Origin: Perilla frutescens
Lineage: Eukaryota > Streptophyta > Magnoliopsida > Lamiales > Lamiaceae
NCBI GenBank assembly: GCA_026008535.1
Contig: BRKX01000012.1
Span: 24,085,848-24,149,847, forward strand
DNA: 64,000 nt
Direction: 5' to 3'
Shown here: positions 36,974 through 48,600 of the stretch, one piece after another
How positions within the stretch are numbered: position 1 is the stretch's first letter
Layout of the letters: every line of letters begins with the position of its first letter
The notes under the pieces: model-generated
Told to the model about the DNA's origin: nothing
Database searches by the model: none
Seen by the model: the letters and a program-made list of their open reading frames with translations, nothing else
Translations under genes and position numbers: made by a program

Positions 36974-37199
36974 CATCATCATCATCATCTAGACTTTTAT
37001 ATTAGTTATGGAATTTGAAATTATAAATTATGGTATTTTAATACTTTGATTCCTATTATAAATTTTTAATATTATCTTTTATTTTTCTCTGCAGGCAAGA
37101 CTACTAAAATAAATATAATATATCAAATATTAAATCAATCGTAACGACAAGATCAAAAGACTTTATTAAAAATGAAAATTTGAAAAATGGGTCGTTACA
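34966..37199. mobile_element. Gypsy-type solo LTR in the copia element (2234 bp)
   Basis: Starts TGTAACACCCTAATTTTAT, ends GGGTCGTTACA, and is flanked by a perfect 5-bp duplication ACTGC (34961-34965 and 37200-37204). No coding sequence. The terminal TGTAACACCC and the internal CACTCAGTGGAGAATAGGCA resemble the LTRs of the chromodomain gypsy element at 44070-52292 (CACTCAGTGGGAACACACA), so a related family is likely. It separates copia gag from protease; the copia frame resumes on the other side. An ATT/ATC microsatellite lies at 36937-36990. Confidence 0.85.
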
Positions 37200-37204
37200 A
37201 CTGC

Positions 37205-37604
37205 AGCCAAATGCATCTCCTCAACATCCATGGAGAGGTTTTTCACCATGTGTGCTTCTTGGCTCTTCTTCGGCTTTGTACAGTTGAAAGCCCTGTGACC
37301 ATGTTTGTCACAGTTGAAGCATTTCCCATTGAACTCCTTCTTGAAGTTCTCCTTCTTCGGTCCTAACATCTTTTTATCTGCAAAATTAGGTTTCTTATTA
37401 AAGTTCCACCTTGAGCTCTCACCATGCTCAACCATATTTGCCTTAGCCTCTGGAAGAGTAAATAGCCTTTTATCATAGCTCTTGTTATCTTCTTCAATGC
37501 GAAGTCTAACGACGAGTTCTTCAACGGTTATCTCTTTTATCTTGTGAGTCAAGTAATTCTTGAAATCTTTTCAATTCGGTGGTAGCTTTGCTATGATAGT
37601 AGCC
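37205..37604 (-). pseudogene. Copia gag C-terminal part with zinc knuckle
   Basis: The minus-strand ORF contains the CX2CX4HX4C zinc knuckle CFNCDKHGHRAFNC, the RNA-binding part of gag, preceded by EITVEELVVRLRIEEDNK (UBN2-type gag). The upstream part is separated by the hAT insertion at 37605. Downstream it ran into protease before the solo LTR arrived. Confidence 0.85.
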
Positions 37605-37918
37605 AAAGCGGAACCATAATTTTTTTTCTAGGGGGGCTAATATTTGTACAGTATAATTTTTTCATGGAGTTAAACAAATATATTTAAATACAAAAATATT
37701 ATAACATAAAAACATAATTTTAATATCAATAAAAATGTCTCATACATTAAACTAATCTAAAAATTGACACTGGGTGATGTGACAGATGTGGTTGTTTGAG
37801 AAAGTGGTGGCAACTGATATCTGCGTGTATCCATCGATTAGAAGCACCGCAATATCTGTTCGTTACCAATTGTTGAAAAAATATCATTCTCAATGTAAAC
37901 AACCAAACTATCATTCAT

Positions 37919-39036
37919 CTACTCATCTCCCATCCGATTACGCAAATCATTCTTGACAATCTTCATTGCAGAAAACGCTCTCTCAACAAAAGTAGTAGCA
38001 ATAGGTAAAACCAATGCCAACTCAATCATACGATAAACAAGTGGAAAAACTGAATGCTTACCAATTCTAACCATTTCTCGAGCAAGATTTTCCAAATTGA
38101 TAAGCATAGAAAATTGAGAATCATCCTGAACATTAGCAATGAAATTACTAAGTTGTTGAGGAAGATATAAACAATCACTTTGTGAGAAGTCCTCAAGATA
38201 TAAATCAGCAAGTATCGTGAGTCGATCAATGTTGAATTGAGCAAAAGAATTTCTCGGATCAAGACATGCTATGCAACCAAGTAGTTCGGTACTAACTTCT
38301 GAAAAATGATTCCCCATCTTCTGTATAGTCAGATCAACAACCTGACATTAAAATTGTGATGAAATTAATGAATAATGATTTTTAACAAACACAATTAATC
38401 AAAATAATTCAAATTTACTAAAAATACATGATAAAAAATCTCAACATGATAATAATATAAATTTGTGATGACTTTTGCTCCGTGTCTTTTTTGACCACGC
38501 TTTGTTATACTGTCTTCCATATCAATCAGAGAGATATTATTAACTTCACAAAATCTGTTCACTTCTTCCAAAATGATCTCCCATCCATCTTCCCTAAAAC
38601 TTTGTAGTTGACCCTTCACACTTTTGATCAATGACATGACTTGAACAATATTTTGATCTTTTTGTTGCAAAGCAAGAGACAACTCATTTGTGATTCCTAA
38701 TAAATATTTCATCGAGTGTAACAAAAACACAAACTCATAAGTATCCATTTTTCAATCAAACCTTCGGTCGTAATTCTATTTTCAGAAGAAATAGCATTAT
38801 CTCGTACATTTTGTAACACTTTCTCCACTGAAGGCCACATTTTGCAAAGACGAAGTAATGTAAAGTAATGTGAACCCCATCGAGTATCTCCACGCCTAAC
38901 CAAATTGGTTTCTTGGTTTCTACCTCTTCTACTTTGTCTTTCTCCACTATCGAGTTCACTAACTATCATATCATGCTCGATCTGTCTTAGTTCATCTTTC
39001 CTTTCACAAGATGCTTCAGTCATATTCAAAATCATG
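37919..39036 (-). pseudogene. hAT (TTF-type) transposase, C-terminal half
   Basis: Segments in different frames read ASCERKDELRQIEHDMIVSE, RRGDTRWGSHYFTLLRLC (the conserved RWGSHY motif), MKYLLGITNELSLALQQKDQ, and the hAT C-terminal dimerisation region ALVLPIATTFVERAFSAMK followed by IVKNDLRNRMGDE. Frameshifts near 38740 and 38395 and an early stop mark it as a pseudogene. The N-terminal half lies beyond the solo LTR at 39042-40961. Confidence 0.85.
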
Positions 39037-39041
39037 AAAAC

Positions 39042-40961
39042 TGTTTGAATTCTGATTTACCTACACACGCACAACTACTACTGACCGGACCCGCAAGAGG
39101 ACGGGGTAGTTATAGGACGGTGAGCTAACCCGAGTTGTATTTCTCAAGAAAAGCTTAACAGGGCGATTATCTTTTTAGGCTGCAATTGTTAACAAGCACA
39201 TGAATTTAAATACAAACCTAAACATTCTAATCAAGGGTTAGATGGCTTTTACTAAACTAATGAATTTAAGCAAGCAAATTATCTAGCAACACCTAACAAT
39301 AGCAAAGATGAATGAAAATATTATGAGAAGAGGATTATGGTATAGATTCTCTCATTAGTTTCTCTCATACCTTGTTTCAAGTTGATTATGATAACCCTAC
39401 ACGTACAATAGACCCCATTCAAGTGGCTTAACTTAATTTACTGTCACCGTCAATCTATTAAATCCCCATCGGCTATATCATACGAACAAGGTTAACAATT
39501 AGGCTTATGTACCCAGCTCACCTAAAGTTGAAGGAACCTAAGTCGGGCTACAGAATCTCATCTCGGTCTCATCTAAATCCTAGCAATGCTAAGTAGTGAT
39601 CAAGTATTCAACATAAACAAGCACAATTCCAACAACAAGAAACCAACCATCACAAGCATGGATCAAAACCAAATCGATTATCTACCCCCTAATGAACTGA
39701 ATTAGCGTATCATGCTCGAAACAACACAAGAATCATACAAGTTCTTCATTTTATAAATCAAAAGATAAATAAAACATAAACTTCTACAATATTATTTGTC
39801 TCGTTTGTTTTGGGACAATTCCCAAAAATGGGCTTAAAGCTAAGGAAAGAAATACTAAAAAATAGAAGTCCTGGAGCAAGCCGAGCTTCCGCGGACGGCT
39901 TGGAGTTGGGCTCCTCTGTGCCTTCTTCCTTTAAGCTTCGAGCTCTTTTACCTCTTTTCTCCTATTTTCCCTTTTCTCTGGAACGGTGGTGTTGGTGAAG
40001 TGAATGGGTGAGGAAAGTTGTGTCAAAACTCCCCCTTTCCCCGTATGGAGTGGTGTCGTAGACGATGAAGGAATGAATGAGAAGATGGTAATTTATTGGT
40101 TGAAGAGAGAGAAAGTAAAAAGGTGGAGTTATAGGTAGATGGTTCCCAACTCCTCCTCCTACAAATCTAGAACTGTGTGCATTTAATTCCCACAGCTGGC
40201 CAAGTGGTTGGAGGTAATAAAGATCAAAACTCCCGAAACCATAGATGAAACTGATCGACTGGAGCTCGAACTAATTACCCCGCGCTCACGGGGTGCTCCG
40301 TGCTCGCGGGGCTAGAATGTCCCGCGCTCTCGGGGTACTTCGCGCTGACGGGGCGCGTTTGCTGTGAGCACTGCTCCGCGGTCGTGCGGGTACCGTGCCG
40401 GCGGGGCTGCTTCAGTTCCAGCTTCCGGCTTTTCTTCAGTTTTGGCGCGTTCATCAGTTGGCTCTTCAGCTGGGTTTCTTCAGTTGGGCCTCCAGCTCAG
40501 CTCTCGGTTCTTCAGCTATAGCTCCAAGCTCTTGGCTCCATCAGTTCAGTTCATCAGTCGGGGGATTTCAGCTGATCCCATCAGTTGTGGCTCCAGTTTA
40601 GCTCCAAGCTCTCAGCTCCTGCTTGAAATCTTCAGTTTGACCCCAAAACTGATCAGTTTGGGGTGCGACTTGATCTCGGCGAGACCCCCGACCAGCTCAG
40701 TGAAGTGGGAGATTCAGGATCTATCAACAAGATGGAGCTTCAGTTTGGGAGCTTCAGTTGGGAGCTTAAGCTCTTTGCCACATTTGTGCCATAAAATCCT
40801 GCTTTTGGACACAAAAGCTCAAGTTTTGCACAAACCTGGCACAACTTACCATAAGAGCAAAAGTGAAGGAAATAACATAAAAATAACACGAAAATAAAGA
40901 AAACACATATACTAAAGACACCAAATTCCTACAATAAAATAGTACAAATAAACACCGAACA
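39042..40961 (-). mobile_element. Solo LTR inside the hAT transposase (1920 bp)
   Basis: Minus-strand ends TGTTCGGTGTTTATTTG ... GAATTCAAACA; duplication AAAAC (39037-39041) / TAAAC (40962-40966), 4 of 5 matching. Removing it joins the transposase frame smoothly (KDLFSYV to FMILNMTEASC). The interior is partly GC-rich (40260-40400), with a long run of CTTCAGTT / CAGCTC-like words (40400-40760) giving several open but meaningless frames. Orientation is inferred from the end that resembles LTR 3' ends and is less certain than the boundaries. Confidence 0.72.
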
Positions 40962-40966
40962 TAAAC

Positions 40967-42170
40967 ATAGCTAAAAAGGTCTTTCACACCTCTAATACCC
41001 TTAGCAACAACAACAATAATCAACTGAAGTTGATGGGAGAAACAATGAACATACATGGCATGAGGATTTTCTTGCAATATTAAAGATTTCAATCCATTAA
41101 ACTCACCCCGCATGTTAGAAGCCCCACCATATCCTTGGCCTCTGATCTTGGATAATGATAGATTATGATATGCAAATAAAGCATCAATAGCATCTTTCAA
41201 GGACTGAGACCTTGTGTCAGTGACATGAACAATTGCAAGAAATCTCTTAATCACACATCCTTCTTTATTAACATATCTTAACACAACTCCCATTTGCTCT
41301 TTCATTGAACTGTCCCGAGCCTCATCAACTAAAAGAATAAAAACTTTATCCCCAATATCATTGCATATGGGAAGTGTGATCTCTAAGGCACATGTATGTG
41401 CTAATTCTTTCTGAATTTTTGGGGAAGTCATTTGATTATTGGCAAGAGCATTTTGGCCAATAACTTTGAAAATATTTTCATTTCATTCACTGTACCATTC
41501 AACCAATTCTAGAAAATTACCTCTATTTAAAGAAGAGACTGACTCATCATGTCCACGAAAAGACAATCTTTGCTTCAAAAGAAAATGAGTTACATCCAAC
41601 ACAGCTGTCAAACGAGTACGATAAGCAATATCCATTTAACGACTATTTGAACGGAACATATTTGTCACACTATGCCTTTGATCTTGAAAAGACCCAAACT
41701 TTATTCTAGCATTATTGTGACAACTGTTTACAACCCCAACATGATCCTTGAATTTATCTCTTGCCTTTTTCCAATTACAAAATCCTGTTTCTGTAAAGGC
41801 ATCATCTGCATATCGACCTCCTTTATTTGTTTGTTTGAAAAGATAGCACAAAAAACAAAAGACCTTATCTTTCGATATGCTATACTTTAGCCATACAAAA
41901 TCTTTATACCAATCCTTTCAAAAACTTCTTATCTGCTTGCCATCTATTATTTTCGGATACTTATGATTCATTGGTTAACAAAGCCCTCTTGTTAAGTACT
42001 CCATACGTACTTGATCTCGAATAGCAATATCAAATTCTTCAATTGGTTTCTATAATCCTGGGTCACTAACAATCTCATTTAAGTTCAATTCTACTTCTAT
42101 CTGAGATTGATTTTCCATAGAATCATTAGCATTAGGTTCATTGGAAGAGGATGATGATAGACCACTACGA
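40967..42170 (-). pseudogene. hAT (TTF-type) transposase, N-terminal half
   Basis: The minus-strand reading includes the TTF zinc-finger region (FCFLCYLFKQTNKGGRYADD, FTETGFCNWKKARDKFKDH) and the DUF4371 region (PICNDIGDKVFILLVDEARD, DALFAYHNLSLSKIRGQGYG, ASNMRGEFNGLKSLI, HAMYVHCFSHQLQL). Several in-frame stops are present (for example near 41637, 41483, 41980). This type of transposase is often annotated in plants as zinc finger MYM-type protein 1-like. Confidence 0.85.
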
Positions 42171-42842
42171 TATCTTTTTTAAAAATCATTCCATATTCTA
42201 CATAAATGAAAATTTCAAAATAAAATTAAGAATAATGAACTTTCAATTTCAACTAATTCAATGTCCCAATTCAAGCACAAAGCTCAAACCTTAATTTCAT
42301 TCCAAATTAAGAAAATAAATTTGAATTGAATTCAAACAACTATAATTGATTTCATAATCTACAAATATAACTATATAAACATGAGACTTAATAATTTTAA
42401 ATAATTTTTTTAAAAAAAATACCTCAATTTTGTTTGGTATGATACGCAACGTCGCAGCTTATAGATGAGTAATGTGAAAGAAAAATATTTCTGACTTGGA
42501 TCTTCAATTGGAACCGCCTAATGCTCTATTTGTTATTTTAAATTGAATTGCAATGAATTGAACTGCTCGATAAGTTAGTTAAAGTGTGTTTTAAAACAAC
42601 ACTTTTTAAATTTAGTAATGTTACAATTTAGTAATACAAATTATTCATAACTAAACTAGACATCTAAACCCTAGTCCCTATATGCCTACAACTATCTCCT
42701 TTCTTCCTCACTAAGTCAGCACACTAAGTCAGCCCCATCTTCTTCTTCTTCTTCTTCTCCGGCGATTGGTACGGGGGTTGTGGCTGGGAAAAAAAACATG
42801 TAGTAGAAAAAAAATTTGGTTGTAGCCCCCTAGTTCCGCCTG

Positions 42843-43427
42843 TGGCAGCTACTTGGAAAGTTTCACTCACCACCATTCATTCAGAATGAATGCCATGCAA
42901 TATTATTTGGAGCTCTTGCACTTGACTGATCACGGTCTTTAAATCAACCATCTTGTAGTCGAGAAATCGACCTACAAGAAACTTCTTCACTTTGGCATCT
43001 TCAGTCTTGTATTTCTTCTCCAAGAACTTCCATAATTCTTTAGCCATCTAGATTAAGCAATACACATTGTATAGTGTATCCACCAAACAGTTCATTATAT
43101 AGTTCTTACACAGAAAATCCGAGTGGTTCCATGCATCAAGCACAGTGACAGCTTGAGCATCAACATTTGCCCCCAACATCGGAGGGTCTTCAGTCAAGAA
43201 CCGTGCAAGGTTCAATATTTTCAAGTAGAACAACATCTTTTGTTGCCACCGTTTGAAATTTAAGCCATTGAATTTCTCCGGCTTGTCAGCATGATTGACA
43301 GGAACATTGACAGCACCGATCCTCACAGTGGTAGCAGCGGCGGTGGTAGCATTAGCAGCAATGTTATTCATCTGTTCACTAGAAATGTTGAAAACTGGGG
43401 ATTTCCAAGTAAAATTTGATTTAAGAT
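42843..43427 (-). pseudogene. Copia gag N-terminal part
   Basis: The minus-strand frame reads KPEKFNGLNFKRWQQKMLF, LARFLTEDPPMLG and FLCKNYIMNCLVDTLYNVY, then (past a stop near 43048) AKELWKFLEKKYKTEDAK and VSETFQVAA before the hAT insertion. This is UBN2/Retrotran_gag_2-type gag. The sequence between gag and the LTR lacks a recognisable PBS. Confidence 0.85.
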
Positions 43428-43902
43428 TGTTGATTCTAGCTGAACAAAACAATGAAACAGCGTAACAACAACAAGAGTTGTAGATCAAAATTAACACTTG
43501 AAATAAATTAAATATCGAAATAACATGAATAAGTTTATAGGAAACCCGAGACCTGTGAAGATCACAATCTCCTTAAACCAAATTCGCCTCGTATGAGTGT
43601 TTGATTCCCAGGATACAACGGATAGACCGGAACCTCCTACGGTGAACTGAACACTATGCTCGAACTTGATCAAATGAAGCTAGAACTCAAAATCTGGAAC
43701 ACAACCTTCAAAAACACGAACTAGAACTAGAACTCGAACTTGCTCAAAAGAGAAAATAGAGAACTAGAGAAGAGAAGAAATGAGAATGCTTTGGTGTGTT
43801 TGAAGAAGTGAAGTGAGGCACCCTTTTATAGCCTCTAAAATAAGGCTTTTCACTTGATCACCATTAAATCAAATAGTATGACCTCCAAAGTTGAAAGGTT
43901 GT
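43428..43902 (-). repeat. 5' LTR of the copia element, main part
   Basis: Matches the left LTR; the remaining LTR pieces lie at about 55606-55643 and 57003-57057, beyond a gag-only LTR element and a Mutator-like element. Reassembled length is about 568 bp. It retains a ~124-bp block (about 43630-43755) absent from the 3' LTR. Confidence 0.85.
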
Positions 43903-44069
43903 TGTAACACAAATTTTTGTATTGAATTTGGTAAAACACAAAACAGTGTACAATAAAATGATTTCGGATCAAAAATATAAATTTATGAATCCAATCTCTA
44001 TTTTTCCTCTGATTCTTCTCTTCAAAACTTGATTTTCAAACGGTCTTTGAAATCTTCAGAGTAAATTTA

Positions 44070-45267
44070 TGTAACACCCCGAATCTCGATATGAGAACTG
44101 AGTGCTATAAAATAATTTTTTTTTATAAATAAATAAGATTATTTAAATTATTGATAAAATGTTAACAATAGTATTAAACATTCACAAACTGCATCTTCAA
44201 AACTCAGTTTTCTATTCACATAAAAAACTCGAAACCATTTATTTACATTCATACCAATATTTTATTTAAATCCTACAAGCGGAAGATTTTTTTTTTAAAT
44301 ATAAACAGTCTTTCAGTTCAAAATAGTACTAGATAATATATATACCAAAAAAAAAAACATAATGGCCAACAGCCACCACGTCGCCACGACCTGCCCAGCT
44401 TTCCCTATCTGCAGGAACATATTAACATGGGGTGAGCATTCGAACACTCAGTGGGAACACACATTGTCCCAACTAAATCAAATCATATAGTGAACATAAC
44501 ATCTTGCATGTACTTGAAACATAGAACACGTGGGTCTGCGTAGGATGTGGCCACATAATAATAGGGTGGTATTAAACCACAGTGGTATAAACCACACCAT
44601 CGGTACGGTTCATATCTTAGCCCTTTCGACCTCGGATATTAGCCGTAAACTATAGGCAAGTACATACAATTTACTTACACATCAAACACTTGAGTTTATA
44701 AATCATTCACATAATATAATTTAACGGAGACAATAATAAAAATACTAGAAAGTGTTGATATGTTACCCACCTTACAACAAGTAACCTTAACGCAGCACAA
44801 AAGTGAAATTCTCTTTTAAGTTCCGATCTCGTTTGCCAAGCCTTATCCTTTTGTAGAATCTCCTACTACCAGAATACAGTAAAGTTTCTTCTTCTTTTTT
44901 TTATGAATGACTTCTTTCTTTTTCTCTCCCAATTCCAAAACAGAGATTACGAAATCTATCTGTTTTATCATTTGCACTCTAATACCCTAGCTATCCTAAC
45001 AAAATTATGGTTATGACATGTGTATAAGCTATGTTAGTAGGTGATAGACGTGTCATGATGACCAATTCTAAGAATAATGAGAACTTAATCTTTGAGATTA
45101 ATCATTTCAATTATTATATATATATATATATATATTTTATATATTTTTCCGAAACTCTAATATATAATTATTATTGTTATTATTATTATTTTCCAAACCA
45201 ACCATATCCTTAACTCATTATTATATATAATTATTACTATAATTATTTTTATTGTATAGGTGTTACA
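44070..45267 (-). repeat. 3' LTR of the chromodomain gypsy element
   Basis: Inverted ends TGTAACACC ... GGTGTTACA. It differs from the 5' LTR by scattered substitutions and A-tract length changes only. An AT dinucleotide tract lies near 45115-45135. Confidence 0.92.
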
Positions 45268-45282
45268 TCCTCCCCCTCTAAG
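45268..45282 (-). promoter_or_regulatory. Polypurine tract of the chromodomain gypsy element
   Basis: Minus strand TTAGAGGGGGAGGA ends one base before the 3' LTR start (TGTAACACC), the expected plus-strand priming site; it fixes the element's orientation. Confidence 0.85.
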
Positions 45283-45302
45283 AAATAATTTCGTCCTCGA
45301 AA

Positions 45303-45617
45303 TTAACACTTACCGATTTTTGAGATATTTGGATATTTTGCCAGAATTTCATCTTCACGCTCCCACGTAGCTTCTTCTATTCCGTGTTTGCTCCATTGGA
45401 CCTTTACTAAGGTAATTCCCTTGTTTCTTAGTTGTTGCACCTTCCTGTCTAAAATTGCTATCGGAGTTTCTTCATATGTGAGATCTTGATTTATCTCTAT
45501 AGTCTCCCTATTGATAATGTGGCTTGGGTCGAAAATATATTTACGCAACATCGATACGTGGAACATATTATGTATTTCAGACAATTCTGGCGATAGTGCT
45601 AATCTATAGTCTCCCAA
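45303..45617 (-). pseudogene. Integrase tail and chromodomain, separated by a small deletion
   Basis: 104-codon reading frame. LSEIHNMFHVSMLRKYI and DLTYEETPIAILDRKVQQLR are the typical gypsy integrase C-terminal tail; VKVQWSKHGIEEATWEREDE followed by ILAKYPN is a chromodomain-like module of the Tekay lineage, thought to steer integration to heterochromatin. It lies in another frame from the main pol ORF: a short segment expected between RYIG and GDYRLALSP is missing, which shifts the frame. Confidence 0.85.
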
Positions 45618-48600
45618 TGTATCGTGGTTTTAATTTTCCTCGCTTGCCAAAACGAATAACACCTCGAGTAGGAGATACTTTTAGGAAAACTTTATCACCA
45701 GCTTTAAACTCTAAATCCCTTCGTCGTTGATCTGCATATGATTTTTGTCTATCTTGCGCCGTCTTTATCCTTTCCCGAATCTTGCTAATTATTGCAACAG
45801 TGTTTTCTACAAGTTCAGGACCTAGGATTTTTCTTTCTCCAACCTCATCCCAGTACAACGGCGATCTACATTTTTGCCCATATAAAGCTTCATACGGTGC
45901 CATTCTAATTGTCGCTTGATAGCTATTATTATATGCAAACTCAACCAAAGGTATATAATTCTCCCAGTTTCCCCCAAGATCTAATACAATCACTCTTAAC
46001 ATATCTTCCATGGTTTGTATTGTTCTCTCAGTTTGTCCATCTGTTTGAGGGTGAAAAGCTGTAATAAAGTTTAATCTAGTTCCCATAGCACGCTGAAGAC
46101 TCTGCCAAAATTTTGATGTGAAACGAGTATCTCGATCCGACACTATGGTCACTGGAACTCCATGTAGTCTTACGATTTCTTGGAGGTAAACTTGTGCCAG
46201 TCTATCCAATCCAAATGTCATTTTTATTGGAAGAAAATGGGCCGACTTGGTGAGTCGATCAACAATTACCCAAATAGCTTCATTTCCTCGAGTAGATTTT
46301 GGTAATCCAACAACAAAATCCATTGAAATGTGTTCCCATTTCCACTCAGGAATCTTAAGGGGCCTTAACAATCCAGTTGGGCGTTGATGTTCGGCCTTTA
46401 CTTGTTGGCACACTATACATTTCTGTACATATGAACCAATATCATCCTTCATATTCTTCCACCAGAATAAACCTTTCAAATCCTGGTACATTTTCGTACT
46501 ACCAGGATATGCCGTATAAGGCGTAATATGAGCTTCATCTAGAATTTCTCGTTTTAACTCCATATCTTGAGGCACACATATCCTTCCTTGAAAACTCAAA
46601 GCTCGATCATCTCTCAAAGAAAAATTTGAAAAATTTCCTTTTTCCACTTCTATTCTTATTTTTCTTAAGTAGTCATCTTTGTCCTGAGCTTCGATAATTC
46701 TGCAACGCAGAGTAGACTTTGCTATTAGAGCCATAATCTTAGCCTCAATATTTTCTGGTGGCAATACCACCTCAATCCTCATGTTTGCAAAGTCATTTAT
46801 AAGTTGTACCTGACTGGTTAAGAAAAAATTTTGTTCCTCCCGACTTTTCCTACTCAAGGCGTCTGCAACCACATTTGCCTTTCCGGGATGATACAAAATA
46901 GTACAATCATAATCCTTTACCAATTTCAGCCATCTTCTTTGCCTCATATTAAGCTCTTTTTGCTCAAATAAGTACTTCAAGCTCTTGTGGTCAGTGTATA
47001 ACTCACACTTTCCTCCATATAGGTAGTGTCTCCAAATTTTTAAGGCATATACTACCGCCGCAAGCTCCAGATCATGAGTAGGGTAGTTTAACTCATGTGG
47101 CCTCAACTGTCTAGAGGCATATGCAACTACCTTCCCATGTTGTATTAGGACACACCCTAGTCCTTGTTTTGATGCATCACTAAAAACTACAAATCCCTCT
47201 GACCCCTCTGGAATAGTTAGCACTGGAGCTGTAACTAACCTTTGTTTTAACTCCAAGAAACTCTCCTCACAATCTTTTGTCCATTGAAACCTTACTCCTT
47301 TTCTTGTTAGTTGAGTCAAGGGACGAGCAATCTTTGAAAATCCCTTTATGAACCTTCGATAATATCCGGCTAAACCTAGGAAGCTACGAATTTTACTTGC
47401 ATTTGTAGGTGTTCTCCACTCACTAACAGCTTCCACTTTAGCTGGATCAACCATGATTCCCTGTGATGATACGACGTGCCCTAGAAATACCACTTTATTC
47501 AACCAAAATTCACACTTGCTAAACTTAGCATATAACTTTTCACGCCTAAGTGTATCCAGAACAATTCTCAAGTGTTCTTCGTGTTTCTCTCTACTTCTTG
47601 AGTATACCAATATATCATCAATAAATACAATCACGAATTGATCTAAGTACGGGTGGAATGCCCGATTCATCATGTCCATGAAAAATGCCGGTGCATTGCT
47701 TAGGCCAAATGGCATCACAACAAATTCATAATGGCCATAACGGGTTCTAAATGCTGACTTTAGCACATCATCCTTTCGAATTTTTAACTGATGGTACCCA
47801 GATCTTAAGTCAATCTTCAAAAATACACATGTACCTCTAAGCTGATCAAACAAATCATCAATTCTTGGCAATGGATATTTGTTTTTGATGGTAAGCTTAT
47901 TCAATTCCCTATAATCAATACACATCCTTAATGATCCATCATTCTTCTTAACAAATAACACTGGTGCTCCCCATGGAGAAACACTTGGTTGTATGAATCT
48001 TTTATCCAATAATTCTTGTAGTTGTACTTTCAATTCCTGTAACTCTTTTTCCGCCATTCGGTATGGTGATTTTGATACTGGGGCTGCTCCTGGCACTAAT
48101 TCTATGTTAAATTCCACTTGTCTATCTGGAGGTAGACCCGATAAATCTTCAGGAAACACATCTTGATATTCTCTAACGATCGGCACCTCTTCAATCTTCT
48201 CTGCTAATGTCTGATCTTTCACTAGACTTACTAGAAAAGCTTGACAATTTCCTTTCTTCAACATCTTTAAGGCTCTTATAGCAGTCACAACCCGTGGTAC
48301 AATTCCCATTTTTGCTCCATAGAAAATAAATTCATTTTCCCCTGGTATTTGAAATACTATTTCTTTTTCATGACACTTAATAACCGCATGATTTGCCCTT
48401 AACCAATCCATCCCCAAAATTACATCAAAATCCTTCAGGTTTAGCATGTACAAATCAGCATGCATTATTTTTTGATGAAACTTCATTTCTAAACTCTTGC
48501 AAATCCTATTCGACTCAACGGTTTTTCCTGATGGAATACTAATCTCTAAGGTAGTTTCAATCATACTCCCTTCCAAGCTCAACTTTTTACTTAAGTTAGT

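Larger units (their letters stand above)
37605..42842 (-). mobile_element. hAT transposon with TTF-type zinc finger transposase
   Basis: Inserted in copia gag; gag reads up to its right side (VSETFQVAA) and resumes at its left (ATIIAK). Termini AGCGGAACCATAATTTTTTT and, inverted, AGGCGGAACTAGGGGGCTAC fit the CAGGGGCGGAxCC...TTTTTAGGGGGGC ends of this hAT group. The target duplication is degenerate (possibly GTAGCCAA / GTGGCAGC), so the ends are good to a few bases. Length is about 3.3 kb after removing the nested solo LTR. Confidence 0.75.

Noticed and set aside
40300..40897. Plus-strand ORFs of up to 177 residues rich in Ser/Leu/Gln
   Set aside because: Caused by repeated CTTCAGTT/CAGCTC words in the GC-rich part of the solo LTR at 39042-40961.
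43428..43440. Copia primer-binding site next to the 5' LTR
   Set aside because: Neither TGGTATCAGAGC nor a clear variant is present at the inner LTR edge.
45031..45213. 60-residue ORF repeated at 52056-52238
   Set aside because: The two copies are the same position in the two LTRs of one gypsy element, over an AT-rich stretch.
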